From positions 1-17,862 of the forward strand of contig CAYRWM010000033.1 of assembly GCA_964428055.1 (NCBI GenBank): DNA of 17,862 nt, read 5' to 3'. Made by a program: the position numbers and the translations under genes. How positions within the stretch are numbered: the stretch's first letter is position 1; each line of letters starts with the position of its first letter. The DNA comes from CAYRWM01 sp964428055 (GTDB taxonomy: Bacteria > Bacillota > Clostridia > Christensenellales > Christensenellaceae). This document shows positions 7,511 to 16,107 of the stretch, piece after piece. The notes under the pieces are model-generated. The model was not told the origin of the DNA, made no database searches, and saw only the letters and a program-made list of their open reading frames with translations.

Positions 7511-9697
7511 TTATTCCTTATCAAATCCAAGCATTACGCCATTATAATCAGATTGCTTAAATAACCGGACTATTTCATCAATTATATCATTTTTGCTATC
7601 ACTTTTTAATGAGATGATAATTAGATATCTGTATATGTTGTCAATTCTCTTTATATCTGCGGCTCTTGCGCTAACCTTATAAAATGCATCCGGATATCTT
7701 TTATATACTTTTGAAAGATTCTTAAGAAAGTCTTTCACAGCACCAATTACATTCGCTTCCTCACGCCCTGAAAAACTAATTGTAATAAGGTTAGCAAAGG
7801 GTGGTAAATGCATAAGTCGTCTCATAGCGATTTCTTTTTCATAGAACTCTCTATAATCATGATGCGAAGCAGCCCTCACTGCATAATGTCCAGGTGAAAA
7901 AGTTTGTATTATTACTTTACCTTTACTTGCCCTTCCAGCACGTCCGGCAACTTGAAGCATATGCGTAAAAGCTCTTTCAGTACTTTTATAACCACCAAAT
8001 CCCAACATGGAATCTGCAGAAATAACAGCAGAAAGATGAAGGTCAGGAAAATCAAAACCCTTTGCAATCATTTGAGTGCCAATCAGTATGTCAGCCTTAT
8101 GTTCAGAAAACTCTCTGAACAAATCAATATATGCATCCCTTCTGCTCATTGAATCAAGATCCATTCGAAGCGTTCTGGCATGAGGAAATAACTCCTCGAC
8201 ACTTTCAACGATCTTCTGGGTACCGTCACCTAACTGTTTCAAAAACTTCTTTCCGCATACCGGACATTTTTCAGGTATTGTCTTGGTCCTTCCGCAATAG
8301 TGGCACTTAAGTAAATTTTCGTCCTTATGATATATCAATGCGGAATCACATGCATCACATTTAAATACGTATCCGCAACTCTTACAGTAAAGTCTTGTAG
8401 AATACCCTCTCCTGTTTAGGAAAAGCATGTTTTGTTTACCCATTTTAAGCGATTCTTCAATCGAAGTTTTAAGCTCATAACTGATCATTGAAGTATTGCC
8501 GTTCTTTAATTCTTCACGCATGTCAACAATCTTTACATCAGGCATATCAACATCACATACTCTTCTTGTCATTTCTATTAACTTTAATCCGCCTGAAATC
8601 GCTTCATAATATGTGGTTACTGAAGGAGTTGCACTTGCAAGAACTAATTTCGAATCAAAATGTGAGCATCTGAGTCTAGCAATATCATGCGCTCTGAATC
8701 TGGGATAATTATCAGCTTTATAACTCTCTTCATGTTCCTCATCGATTATTATAATGCCAATATTACTTAGAGGTGCAAAAATTGCGGACCTGGCTCCGAT
8801 AACAAGTTTTGCTTCTCCATTCAAAATCTTAATCCATTCATCAAGACGCTGACCGTCAGACATACCTGAATGCATTACCGCTATCTCATATCCGAGATTA
8901 TCTGCAAAATAATAATATGTTTGAGGCGTAAGAGAAATCTCAGGCACAAGTAAAATAGCTGTCTTACCTTTGCTCAGCACATCCTTAATTACCCTAAGGT
9001 AGACCTCAGTCTTACCGCTTCCTGTTACGCCATGCAGGAGATAATACTTATCATTCGATTCCAATATCATCTCAACAGCATTCTCCTGATCCCTGTTTAA
9101 TATGATATTTCTGGACTTTACAGCATCATCAGATGCAAATGGCATTCTTGGAACGTTTTCAGTGATTACAGTAATAAAACCCTTTCTCTCCAAAGACTTT
9201 ATATAAGAAGCATTATCGGAATTGTATAGTACACTGCCATCTTTTATTATTCTTTCAACCACTCTGTATTGGCCTTCGGATCTGATATTGCCTTTTTTTG
9301 TCAGCAGTGAACTAAATATAGCCTCAGGATCTGCTGCAAGCACAGCATACCTCTTTTTCTTTTCTGAATACTTTTTACCACTTAAAACCTTGGGAAACAT
9401 CAAATGAAGAGCAGAAATCAAAGTAATTCTGTAATAATCTTTAATCTCAATAGCTAGTTCTATCTGCTCTGCCGTTATAATAGGATACTCTTCTCTTAAA
9501 GCCGCTATGCTCTTGATTTTGTCAATATCATAATCATTGTTTTCTTCCAATTCTAAAACAATTCCCTCAACCTGTTTACCGGCAAAGGGAATTAAAACAC
9601 GCTGTCCAATGGAAACACATATATCACCAGGAACAGAATATTCAAAAGTCTTATCAACCTGGGCATTATCGATATCAACGATTACTTTAGCAAACAA
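7511..9697 (-). CDS. priA: Primosomal protein N' (replication restart helicase)
   Basis: 3'-5' superfamily 2 DNA helicase that recognises stalled forks and reloads the replisome. The 728 residues contain an N-terminal 3'-DNA-binding domain (about 1-105), Walker A GVTGSGKT (223-230), DEEH box (319-322) and SATPS (355-359). The zinc-binding insert has eight cysteines in four CxxC pairs (C438/441, C447/450, C465/468, C478/481), and helicase C-terminal motifs include IGTQMIAKG and QVAGRAGR. The start is TTG at 9695-9697 with AAGGAT 9 nt upstream; the FAKVIVDI sequence that follows is the normal family N-terminus. It begins 2 nt after the coaBC stop. Confidence 0.97.
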   Translation of the reverse strand: MFAKVIVDIDNAQVDKTFEYSVPGDICVSIGQRVLIPFAGKQVEGIVLELEENNDYDIDKIKSIAALREEYPIITAEQIELAIEIKDYYRITLISALHLMFPKVLSGKKYSEKKKRYAVLAADPEAIFSSLLTKKGNIRSEGQYRVVERIIKDGSVLYNSDNASYIKSLERKGFITVITENVPRMPFASDDAVKSRNIILNRDQENAVEMILESNDKYYLLHGVTGSGKTEVYLRVIKDVLSKGKTAILLVPEISLTPQTYYYFADNLGYEIAVMHSGMSDGQRLDEWIKILNGEAKLVIGARSAIFAPLSNIGIIIIDEEHEESYKADNYPRFRAHDIARLRCSHFDSKLVLASATPSVTTYYEAISGGLKLIEMTRRVCDVDMPDVKIVDMREELKNGNTSMISYELKTSIEESLKMGKQNMLFLNRRGYSTRLYCKSCGYVFKCDACDSALIYHKDENLLKCHYCGRTKTIPEKCPVCGKKFLKQLGDGTQKIVESVEELFPHARTLRMDLDSMSRRDAYIDLFREFSEHKADILIGTQMIAKGFDFPDLHLSAVISADSMLGFGGYKSTERAFTHMLQVAGRAGRASKGKVIIQTFSPGHYAVRAASHHDYREFYEKEIAMRRLMHLPPFANLITISFSGREEANVIGAVKDFLKNLSKVYKRYPDAFYKVSARAADIKRIDNIYRYLIIISLKSDSKNDIIDEIVRLFKQSDYNGVMLGFDKE

Positions 9698-9699
9698 TT

Positions 9700-10884
9700 T
9701 TATATATCCTTGATTATCTCATCCAATATTATATCCGAGATTTCGGATTTATTTTTAATATCAGTACTAAAGATATCCCCGGAACGTTTTATGATAGTTA
9801 CTGCATTTTCTGTGCTGTCAAAACCAATCCTTTTATCAGAAACATCATTAGCTACTACCATATTTAGATTTTTCTCTTTTAATTTAGATTCAGCATAACC
9901 GATGAGGTTGTCAGTCTCAGCAGCAAATCCGACAAGATAGAGATCTTTGGATTTTGTAGCACCTACTTCTTTTAGTATATCAACAGTCCTTTCAAGCTCT
10001 AAATTCATTCCGTTCTTTTTCTTTATCTTTCCCTCATGCTTAACAGAAGGAGTATAATCAGAGACTGCAGCGCTCATTATCAGAATATCTGCACAATCAA
10101 TATTCTTAAACACACAATCCCGCATTTCAGCAGCACTTGAACATCTTATAACATTGATCCCAGAAGATACACTCTCAATATCAGATGCAGTTATTAGCGT
10201 AACAGAAGCCCCTCTGACATAAGCAGCCTCTGCCAGTGAATGCCCCATCCTGCCCGATGATCTATTGGTGATATATCTAACAGCATCAATAGGCTCTCTT
10301 GTTCCTCCAGCAGTAACGATTACGTGTTTACCATTGAAATCATTTGATGAGAGCGCTCTTTTAAGAGAAATTACTATATCATTAATATCAGCAAGCCGTC
10401 CGCTGCCAACCTTGTTACAAGCTAAATAGCCGAATGAAGGGTCGATTACATAATTGCCTCGACTCTTTAATACAGCCAAATTCTCAACAGTCGCCGGATG
10501 CTCAAGCATATTAGTATTCATTGCAGGGGCAATTAAAACAGGGCACTTAACTGCAAGATAAGTGGTTGTAAGAAGATCATCGGCTATTCCCTGCGCGAAT
10601 TTAGCTATTATGTTAGCAGAAGCTGGTGCAACAAGCATTACATCAGCCCAGTCAGAAAGAGCTATATGGTTAATCTCGTAGGAGTTCTCTGAACGAAAAG
10701 TATCACAGTAAACCCTGTTATGAGATAACGTTTCAAAAGTCAGCGCAGAAACAAACTCGGTCGAGTTACCAGTCATTATGACCCTGACATCGTTACCGTC
10801 CTTATAAAGTTTACTTACTAGATCGCATATTTTATAACAAGCGATGCCTCCAGTAACGCCTATGAGAATCTTCTTATTTTTCAT
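9700..10884 (-). CDS. coaBC: Bifunctional phosphopantothenoylcysteine decarboxylase / phosphopantothenate-cysteine ligase
   Basis: Catalyses two consecutive steps of coenzyme A synthesis: CTP-dependent joining of phosphopantothenate and cysteine (CoaB), then decarboxylation to phosphopantetheine (CoaC, FMN). The 394 residues show the CoaC half (about 1-180) with GVTGGIA near the N-terminus, catalytic H73 in INHIALSDWAD, the PAMNTNM motif (120-126) followed by Leu where Trp is common, and active-site C156 in GYLACNKVGSGRLAD. The CoaB half (from about 186) has VTAGGTREPIDAVRYITNRSSG, SAAVSDY (271-277) and KIKK (286-289). The ATG directly follows the rpoZ stop (TAAATG). Only a weak Shine-Dalgarno precedes it, so translation probably depends on coupling. 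Confidence 0.96.
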   Translation of the reverse strand: MKNKKILIGVTGGIACYKICDLVSKLYKDGNDVRVIMTGNSTEFVSALTFETLSHNRVYCDTFRSENSYEINHIALSDWADVMLVAPASANIIAKFAQGIADDLLTTTYLAVKCPVLIAPAMNTNMLEHPATVENLAVLKSRGNYVIDPSFGYLACNKVGSGRLADINDIVISLKRALSSNDFNGKHVIVTAGGTREPIDAVRYITNRSSGRMGHSLAEAAYVRGASVTLITASDIESVSSGINVIRCSSAAEMRDCVFKNIDCADILIMSAAVSDYTPSVKHEGKIKKKNGMNLELERTVDILKEVGATKSKDLYLVGFAAETDNLIGYAESKLKEKNLNMVVANDVSDKRIGFDSTENAVTIIKRSGDIFSTDIKNKSEISDIILDEIIKDI

Positions 10885-11091
10885 TTATTTAATACCGTCA
10901 GATGATCTGTAATAAGAAATCTTATTCTGTTCTATCTCATCAACAGCCTGTGATACAGGATTTTTCTCTACTTCTTCAGTCAACGGTTCAGCTCCGTTGA
11001 TGAGCTGCCTAGCTCTCTTTGCAGTAGTTACTACTAGAGTATATCTGCAGTCTACATGTTCTAGAAGATCATTTAACTCCTTATGTATCAT
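10885..11091 (-). CDS. rpoZ: DNA-directed RNA polymerase omega subunit
   Basis: Small accessory subunit that helps assemble RNA polymerase by binding the beta' subunit. The 68-residue length is normal for Firmicutes. The core segment DCRYTLVVTTAKRARQL, the following NPVSQAVDEI and the NKISY segment are diagnostic. The ATG directly abuts the gmk stop (TAAATG). A strong GAGGAGG site at 11100-11106, within gmk, lies 8 nt upstream. The gmk-rpoZ-coaBC order is the same as in Bacillus and Clostridia. Confidence 0.95.
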   Translation of the reverse strand: MIHKELNDLLEHVDCRYTLVVTTAKRARQLINGAEPLTEEVEKNPVSQAVDEIEQNKISYYRSSDGIK

Positions 11092-11700
11092 TTATTCAAC
11101 CTCCTCGTTTAACAATTCATCTATCTTTTCACTGTTGGAAGCAGAAAAACTGCATACGTTAAGTATCGCATTTATGTTCTCAACAGTCTCAGCAAGGTCA
11201 TCATTCACAACTACATAATCATACTGTTTTGCATACTGTATCTCACTTTTTGCCATACCGAAACGCTTACTTATTATTGCATCGGTCTCAGTGCCCCGGT
11301 TCTTAAGCCTATCATAAAGAACTTTCATGCTTGGCGGCAGTATGAATATCATGACAGCTTGTCTAAGATTTTCCTTCACCTTGAGAGCACCTTGAATATC
11401 AATCTCAAGAATGACATTTTTACCTGACTCGAGTTTTTTTAGTACATAGTCCCTAGGCGTTCCGTAATAATTGCCGAATACCTGAGCATACTCAAGAAAC
11501 TCATCGTTATATATCATTGATAAGAACTCTTCTTTTGTCTTATAAAAGTAATTGACTCCTTCTTTTTCACCTTCCCTTGGGGAACGAGTTGTACACGATA
11601 TCGAAAGCTCTGCAGAGCGATTCTTAAGAAGTTCATTTATTACTGTTCCCTTACCGGTTCCAGAAGGGCCTGAGATAATGATGAGAATGCCTTTTTTCAT
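11092..11700 (-). CDS. gmk: Guanylate kinase
   Basis: Phosphorylates GMP to GDP with ATP; in Firmicutes it is also a known target of (p)ppGpp. The 202 residues have P-loop GPSGTGKGT (11-19), the GMP-binding SCTTRSPREGE segment (35-45), the VNYFY motif, the LEIDIQGA segment (98-105) and a lid region near 130-150. The C-terminus (about 183-202) extends past the usual fold end and is acidic. The ATG overlaps the remA stop as ATGA, indicating coupling. It is followed without a gap by rpoZ. Confidence 0.97.
   Translation of the reverse strand: MKKGILIIISGPSGTGKGTVINELLKNRSAELSISCTTRSPREGEKEGVNYFYKTKEEFLSMIYNDEFLEYAQVFGNYYGTPRDYVLKKLESGKNVILEIDIQGALKVKENLRQAVMIFILPPSMKVLYDRLKNRGTETDAIISKRFGMAKSEIQYAKQYDYVVVNDDLAETVENINAILNVCSFSASNSEKIDELLNEEVE
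11100..11106 (-). promoter_or_regulatory. Strong ribosome-binding site for rpoZ
   Basis: GAGGAGG on the minus strand ends 8 nt before the rpoZ ATG and lies within the last codons of gmk. It is among the strongest Shine-Dalgarno sequences in the window. Confidence 0.75.
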
Positions 11701-11957
11701 TCGATAACCTCCGTATCTTCACTAGGTATCATCCTATGCGCAACAGTATCAGGCTGCACCGGTGAAAGAACCACATGATCGCTGTCACATATTATTACAG
11801 CACGCGTCTTTCTTCCGTATGTAGCATCAATTAGTTTATTATTATTTCTTGCTTCGGTTATTAGTCTTTTGACTGGCGCTGATTCGGGACTAACTATTGA
11901 TACTATCCTGGATGAATTCACAACGTTACCGAGCCCGATGTTTAGTAATCTGGACAT
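11697..11957 (-). CDS. remA: RemA-family (DUF370) DNA-binding regulator
   Basis: 86-residue protein matching the extracellular matrix regulator RemA family. Diagnostic segments are LLNIGLGNVV, RIVSIVSPESAPVKRLI, the LIDATYGRKTRAVII segment and SDHVVLSPVQPDTVA. In B. subtilis RemA is a small oligomeric DNA-binding protein that activates biofilm-matrix and osmoprotection genes; what it controls here cannot be read from the sequence. The position between yicC and gmk is the conserved one. The ATG at 11955-11957 has GGAG about 7 nt upstream. A 15-nt gap separates it from yicC, and its stop overlaps gmk. Confidence 0.93.
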   Translation of the reverse strand: MSRLLNIGLGNVVNSSRIVSIVSPESAPVKRLITEARNNNKLIDATYGRKTRAVIICDSDHVVLSPVQPDTVAHRMIPSEDTEVIE

Positions 11958-11972
11958 TTTCTACTCCGTATC

Positions 11973-12851
11973 CTATTCAATATTCTGTATTTGTTCTCTT
12001 ATCTTCTCAATCTCACCTTTGGCTTTGATTACATTATTCAGGATAAATACGTCGTTGGATTTTGAGCCAATAGTATTAAACTCACGGTTAAGCTCCTGAA
12101 CAATAAAATCAAGATTCCTACCTTGCGGACCATCACTATTTACTGCATCCTTAAACTGAGATGCATGACTTTTTATTCGAACAATCTCCTCTGTAATATT
12201 GCACTTATCAGCGAATAAAGCAACTTCCTGCGCGAGACGAACATCATCGACCATATTATCAGGCTCTAGAATCTGAGACAATCTCTCCTCCAGCTTTAGC
12301 TTAAAGTCACTTACTACAGTATCCTCTTTCTCTGCTATATTCTCACATAATTCAGCAACCAAATCAATACGTTTAATAATATCAAGTGCTAGTTTATCAC
12401 CCTCTGTCATTCTGGCACGTATTAGTTCATCCAAAGCACCTGCTACTGCATCCCTTAACACTGATTCAATGGCTTGTCCATCATCGTCATTATCCTCGAA
12501 AGAAACGACATCAGGCAATCTAAGAATATCCACAACACTAATATCATTCTCAATACCTAATAAGTTTGAAGCCTCTTCAGCAGCCTTATAATATGAATTC
12601 ACTATACCTGTATTAAGTAAGATTTTTTTTGCATCATCCCTATCGCAGTAATAGTTTATAAATACATCAACATGACCTCTGTTTATCTTTTCTGCCAACT
12701 GCTTCCGAACAGAATCTTCTAGATACATTATTGATCGCGGCAGTCTGATATTGACATCCAGGAATCTGTTATTTACAGTTTTGATTTCGACACGGACCCG
12801 CCTGCCTTCTCGCTCAATCTCAGTTTTTCCAAAACCAGTCATACTAAGCAT
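11973..12851 (-). CDS. yicC: YicC/YloC-family endoribonuclease
   Basis: 292-residue member of the YicC family, whose E. coli (YicC) and B. subtilis (YloC) members have been described as endoribonucleases affecting RNA turnover. The N-terminal domain begins with the characteristic SMTGFG and continues with the VEIKTVNNRFLD and INRGHVDVFI segments. The C-terminal DUF1732 domain has LDFIVQELNREFNTIGSKS near the end. The frame extends to a TTG at 12861-12863, but that codon abuts the GAGG that would serve as ribosome-binding site. The ATG at 12849-12851 gives the usual N-terminus, with a rather long 12-nt spacing. An ATG at 12840-12842 is a less likely alternative. It lies 19 nt after gatB. Confidence 0.92.
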   Translation of the reverse strand: MLSMTGFGKTEIEREGRRVRVEIKTVNNRFLDVNIRLPRSIMYLEDSVRKQLAEKINRGHVDVFINYYCDRDDAKKILLNTGIVNSYYKAAEEASNLLGIENDISVVDILRLPDVVSFEDNDDDGQAIESVLRDAVAGALDELIRARMTEGDKLALDIIKRIDLVAELCENIAEKEDTVVSDFKLKLEERLSQILEPDNMVDDVRLAQEVALFADKCNITEEIVRIKSHASQFKDAVNSDGPQGRNLDFIVQELNREFNTIGSKSNDVFILNNVIKAKGEIEKIREQIQNIE

Positions 12852-12870
12852 AGTAGTATTCAACCTCGCT

Positions 12871-14295
12871 TTATCTCAGTTCTTCTTCAATCATGCTATT
12901 GATGATCTTAGGATTAGCCTTTCCTTTAGTAGCCCTCATTACCTGCCCGACAAAGAATGTTTTTGCTTTATCATTGCCGTTTCTGTAATCATCCGCCGCC
13001 TTAGGATTATTATTTATTATATCAACAAGAATTGCTCTGAGCATTTCAGTATCATCGATCTGGTGAAGCCCCCTGCTCTCAGCTATCTCTGAAGCAGGAG
13101 TACCACTTCTGTAACTCTCTTCAAATACTTCTTTAGCCATTGATGAGTTTAATGTGCCGCTGTCAATTAGTTTCGCAGCATCACAGAGATTTTCAGCACT
13201 CATCGGGTTAGAGTTAAAATCCTTATCTTCATCATGAAGTAACGCAGCAAGGTTTCCCATAATAAGATTACAGATAGTTTTAATCCCATCATAATGCCCT
13301 ATACACTTAATAAAGTAATCGGAAATCTCTTTTGAAGAAACCATTATTCCTGCATCATATTCCGAAAGACCATACTCATTCATATATCTCTTTTTAAGAT
13401 CTCCAGGTAGCTCATGCATTGAACCTTTTATCTGTTTAAGCTCTTCGTCAGATAGATATATAGGAACAAGATCAGGATCAGGGAAATACCTGTAGTCATT
13501 TGCTTCCTCTTTACCCCTCATGGGAACTGTGGTACCTTTTGCAGCATCCCATCTGCGAGTTTCCTGAACTACTTCTTCGCCATCTCTAAGAACAGCTATC
13601 TGCCTTTCAGCTTCAGCTTCTGTAGCAAGAAAAGCAGTTGATATACTGTTTATATTCTTAATCTCAGTTCTTGTGTTGAATGTCTCCTGCCCGAATGGAC
13701 GAACCGAAATATTAATATCACACCGCATGGAGCCTTCTTCCATTTTACAATCAGATACACCTATAAACCCCATGTTTGCCCTAATTGCTTCCAATGCGGA
13801 TCTAACTTCATTTGCATTTCTAAGATCAGGCTCTGTAACAATCTCTATGAGAGGAACTCCACCTCTGTTATAGTCTACAAAACTCTTTTCACCTTCATGA
13901 ACAAGTTTTCCTGCATCCTCTTCTATATGTATTCTGGTAATACCGAGTATCCTCATATAATCGCCCATATCAAGTTCAAGATGACCATTCTTGCAAAGTG
14001 GAAAATCATACTGAGATATCTGATAGGATTTTGACAAATCCGGATATACATAATTCTTCCTGTCCATTTTAGAAAAATTGGATATATCACAATTAAGAGC
14101 ATACCCGGCCTTTACACCATACTCTACTACCTTTTTATTAAGTACAGGAAGAGTACCAGGCATACTTAAACATACAGGACAGACATTAGTATTCGGTTCG
14201 CTTCCGAAATCATTTTTACATCCACAAAAAATCTTTGTCTCAGTATTTAATTCAACATGTATCTCTAAACCGATTATTACTTCATATTCAGTCAT
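12871..14295 (-). CDS. gatB: Aspartyl/glutamyl-tRNA amidotransferase subunit B
   Basis: Subunit of GatCAB that phosphorylates the misacylated Glu-tRNA(Gln) or Asp-tRNA(Asn) and binds the tRNA, allowing conversion to Gln- or Asn-tRNA. The 474 residues start with YEVIIGLEIHVELNTETKIFC. C24, C26, C39 and C42 form the zinc site in the CGC...CPVC region. The catalytic cradle includes DYNRGGVPLIEIVTEPD and DYRYFPDPDL. The C-terminal GatB/YqeY domain ends with FFVGQVMRATKGKANP. The ATG at 14293-14295 has AAGGAG 7 nt upstream and overlaps gatA by 8 nt. Confidence 0.97.
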   Translation of the reverse strand: MTEYEVIIGLEIHVELNTETKIFCGCKNDFGSEPNTNVCPVCLSMPGTLPVLNKKVVEYGVKAGYALNCDISNFSKMDRKNYVYPDLSKSYQISQYDFPLCKNGHLELDMGDYMRILGITRIHIEEDAGKLVHEGEKSFVDYNRGGVPLIEIVTEPDLRNANEVRSALEAIRANMGFIGVSDCKMEEGSMRCDINISVRPFGQETFNTRTEIKNINSISTAFLATEAEAERQIAVLRDGEEVVQETRRWDAAKGTTVPMRGKEEANDYRYFPDPDLVPIYLSDEELKQIKGSMHELPGDLKKRYMNEYGLSEYDAGIMVSSKEISDYFIKCIGHYDGIKTICNLIMGNLAALLHDEDKDFNSNPMSAENLCDAAKLIDSGTLNSSMAKEVFEESYRSGTPASEIAESRGLHQIDDTEMLRAILVDIINNNPKAADDYRNGNDKAKTFFVGQVMRATKGKANPKIINSMIEEELR

Positions 14296-15760
14296 TAGGA
14301 GACTCCTTTATGGCGGGTTTTTGATTGAACCCAAGCATGCCTTCCAAATTATATGCTATATTGAACATCTTATTCTCATTAAAAGCATCTGCAATAATTT
14401 GAACTCCTATGGGCATACCTTTTCCAGAAATACCTGCCGGTATGCTCATCGCAGTGAGTCCGGCAATATTTACAGGAACAGTAAATAAATCCGATACATA
14501 CATATCAAGAGGTGTAGCCTTTGAACCATGTTCAAAAGCAGTTGTAGGAGTTACAGGCGATATAATAGCATCAATACTGTCAAAATGCTTCTTAAAATCA
14601 TTCTTTATAAGCGTCCTGACCTTTAGTGCTTTAAGATAATACGCATCATAATACCCCGAACTGAGAACATAATTGCCGAGTATAACACGCCGCTTAACTT
14701 CATCACCAAATCCTTCACTCCTGGTATTCTTATACATCTGTGAAAGATCCTCATATTTCCGCGCTCTGAAACCATACCTGATACCGTCATATCTCGCCAA
14801 ATTTGAAGCAACCTCAGCTGAGGAAATAATATAATAAGCTGATAGTGCATAATCAAATGTCGGAAGCGATATCTCTACAAGCTGAGCACCTGCACTCTCA
14901 AGAAGAGAAATGCATTTATCATAAGAAGAACGTATATCATTATCCATTTCCTGAGCCAAGTATTCTTTGGGGATACCGATCTTCTTACCTTTTATATCAT
15001 TTTCAATACCATCAAGATAATCAGGATAATCCATTCGTGCAGAAGTTGAATCGCGTTCATCTGTTCCGGATATAATATTCATTAAAAGAGCAGCATCTCT
15101 AACATCCTTGGTAATCGGACCAATCTGATCCAACGATGATGCAAATGACATAAGTCCGTACCTTGAAACTGTCCCATATGTTGGCTTAACACCAACTACA
15201 CCGCAAAAAGCAGCAGGTTGTCTTATACTGCCGCCGGTATCGGACCCCAATGCAAATATAGCTTCATCAGCAGCAACACATGCAGCACTTCCGCCAGACG
15301 AACCTCCGGGAACAGTATTCAGATTCCATGGATTATTAGTCGGATGAAAAGCAGAATTTTCAGTCGAGGATCCCATGGCAAATTCATCCATATTCGCTTT
15401 AGCAATAAGCACATAATCATCGCGTTCAAGATTCTCAACAACATGAGCGTCAAAGACAGGAACATAGTTATACAGCATCTTTGAGCTAGCAGTACTAAGA
15501 ACATCCTTGGTGCTTATACAGTCTTTAATAATCCCCGGAATTCCGCGTAGTCTGCCTAAAGGCTCACCCTTTGCTCTCTTATCATCGATCATTCTGGCGC
15601 GTTCCAACGCCATTTCAGTACATACAGAAACAAGAGCTCTGACACTGGGATCAACTTCTCGTATTCTGTTTAAGCAAGAAGAAGTTAACTCCTCAGCGGA
15701 AATCTCTATATTATCAAGTTTTTCAAGCGCTTCAAATAGCTTCAACCCGTAAAGATCCAT
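14288..15760 (-). CDS. gatA: Aspartyl/glutamyl-tRNA amidotransferase subunit A
   Basis: Amidase subunit that releases ammonia from glutamine and channels it to GatB. From the ATG at 15758-15760 the protein has 490 residues. The amidase-signature catalytic triad falls at K79 (IPGIIKD), cis-S154 (GGSSGGS) and nucleophile S178 (SDTGGSIRQPA), the same numbering as S. aureus GatA, which supports this start. A GTG at 15767-15769 would add three residues, but it lies inside the Shine-Dalgarno AGGTG (15767-15771) that serves the ATG with 6-nt spacing. Nine nucleotides separate it from gatC, and the end overlaps gatB by 8 nt. Confidence 0.97.
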   Translation of the reverse strand: MDLYGLKLFEALEKLDNIEISAEELTSSCLNRIREVDPSVRALVSVCTEMALERARMIDDKRAKGEPLGRLRGIPGIIKDCISTKDVLSTASSKMLYNYVPVFDAHVVENLERDDYVLIAKANMDEFAMGSSTENSAFHPTNNPWNLNTVPGGSSGGSAACVAADEAIFALGSDTGGSIRQPAAFCGVVGVKPTYGTVSRYGLMSFASSLDQIGPITKDVRDAALLMNIISGTDERDSTSARMDYPDYLDGIENDIKGKKIGIPKEYLAQEMDNDIRSSYDKCISLLESAGAQLVEISLPTFDYALSAYYIISSAEVASNLARYDGIRYGFRARKYEDLSQMYKNTRSEGFGDEVKRRVILGNYVLSSGYYDAYYLKALKVRTLIKNDFKKHFDSIDAIISPVTPTTAFEHGSKATPLDMYVSDLFTVPVNIAGLTAMSIPAGISGKGMPIGVQIIADAFNENKMFNIAYNLEGMLGFNQKPAIKESPND

Positions 15761-15766
15761 AAACGA

Positions 15767-15771
15767 CACCT
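15767..15771 (-). promoter_or_regulatory. Ribosome-binding site fixing the gatA start
   Basis: AGGTG on the minus strand lies 6 nt before the ATG at 15758-15760 and contains the competing GTG codon. Only the ATG is compatible with it as a ribosome-binding site. Confidence 0.7.
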
Positions 15772-16060
15772 ATTCAACAACTCTTGGGACTATAAAAGAA
15801 TCCCCTTCCCTTTTCGGAGCATTCTTGAGCAGGCTCTCTTTGTCAAACTTGTTTTCTTCAGGAATATCTTCTCTGAAAATATTCTTTTGATCAAGTATAT
15901 AAGTAGTAGGCTCAATACCTTCTGTGTCGAGTTCATTAAGTTTCATTACATGCTCAAGTATAGCCTCAAGATTTTTACGAAATTCCTCAAGCTTTGATTC
16001 ATCTATATTTAGCATTGACAGTGCTGCCATTTTTTTAACATCATCAACTGTTACTTTCAT
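15770..16060 (-). CDS. gatC: Aspartyl/glutamyl-tRNA amidotransferase subunit C
   Basis: Small subunit (96 residues, normal length) that wraps around and stabilises GatA in the GatCAB complex. Recognisable segments are the N-terminal helical VDDVKKMAALSML part, the LEAILEHVMKLNELDTEGIEPT segment and the C-terminal LLKNAPKREGDSFIVPRVVE. The ATG at 16058-16060 has GGAG (16066-16069) 5 nt upstream. It is the first gene after the only sizeable intergenic gap in the window and may head its own transcript. A complete gatCAB set implies that the organism makes Gln- and/or Asn-tRNA by the indirect route. Confidence 0.95.
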   Translation of the reverse strand: MKVTVDDVKKMAALSMLNIDESKLEEFRKNLEAILEHVMKLNELDTEGIEPTTYILDQKNIFREDIPEENKFDKESLLKNAPKREGDSFIVPRVVE

Positions 16061-16107
16061 AATAACTCCAAATAAAAAATCAAATTTAATTATACATTAT
16101 TTTTGTC
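16061..16107 (-). promoter_or_regulatory. ligA-gatC intergenic region with candidate promoter
   Basis: This 47-nt AT-rich gap is the longest between genes in the window. On the minus strand it contains a perfect TATAAT at 16089-16094, about 30 nt before the gatC ATG. The best -35 at 17-nt spacing (16112-16117, TTTTAT) matches the consensus poorly and lies in the ligA 3' end. No hairpin followed by a T-run is seen, so there is no evident ligA terminator. In such AT-rich DNA a TATAAT can arise by chance. Confidence 0.35.

Noticed and set aside
12852..12863. yicC start at TTG (12861-12863)
   Set aside because: The GAGG ribosome-binding site directly abuts this TTG, leaving no spacing, and the family N-terminus fits the ATG at 12849-12851.
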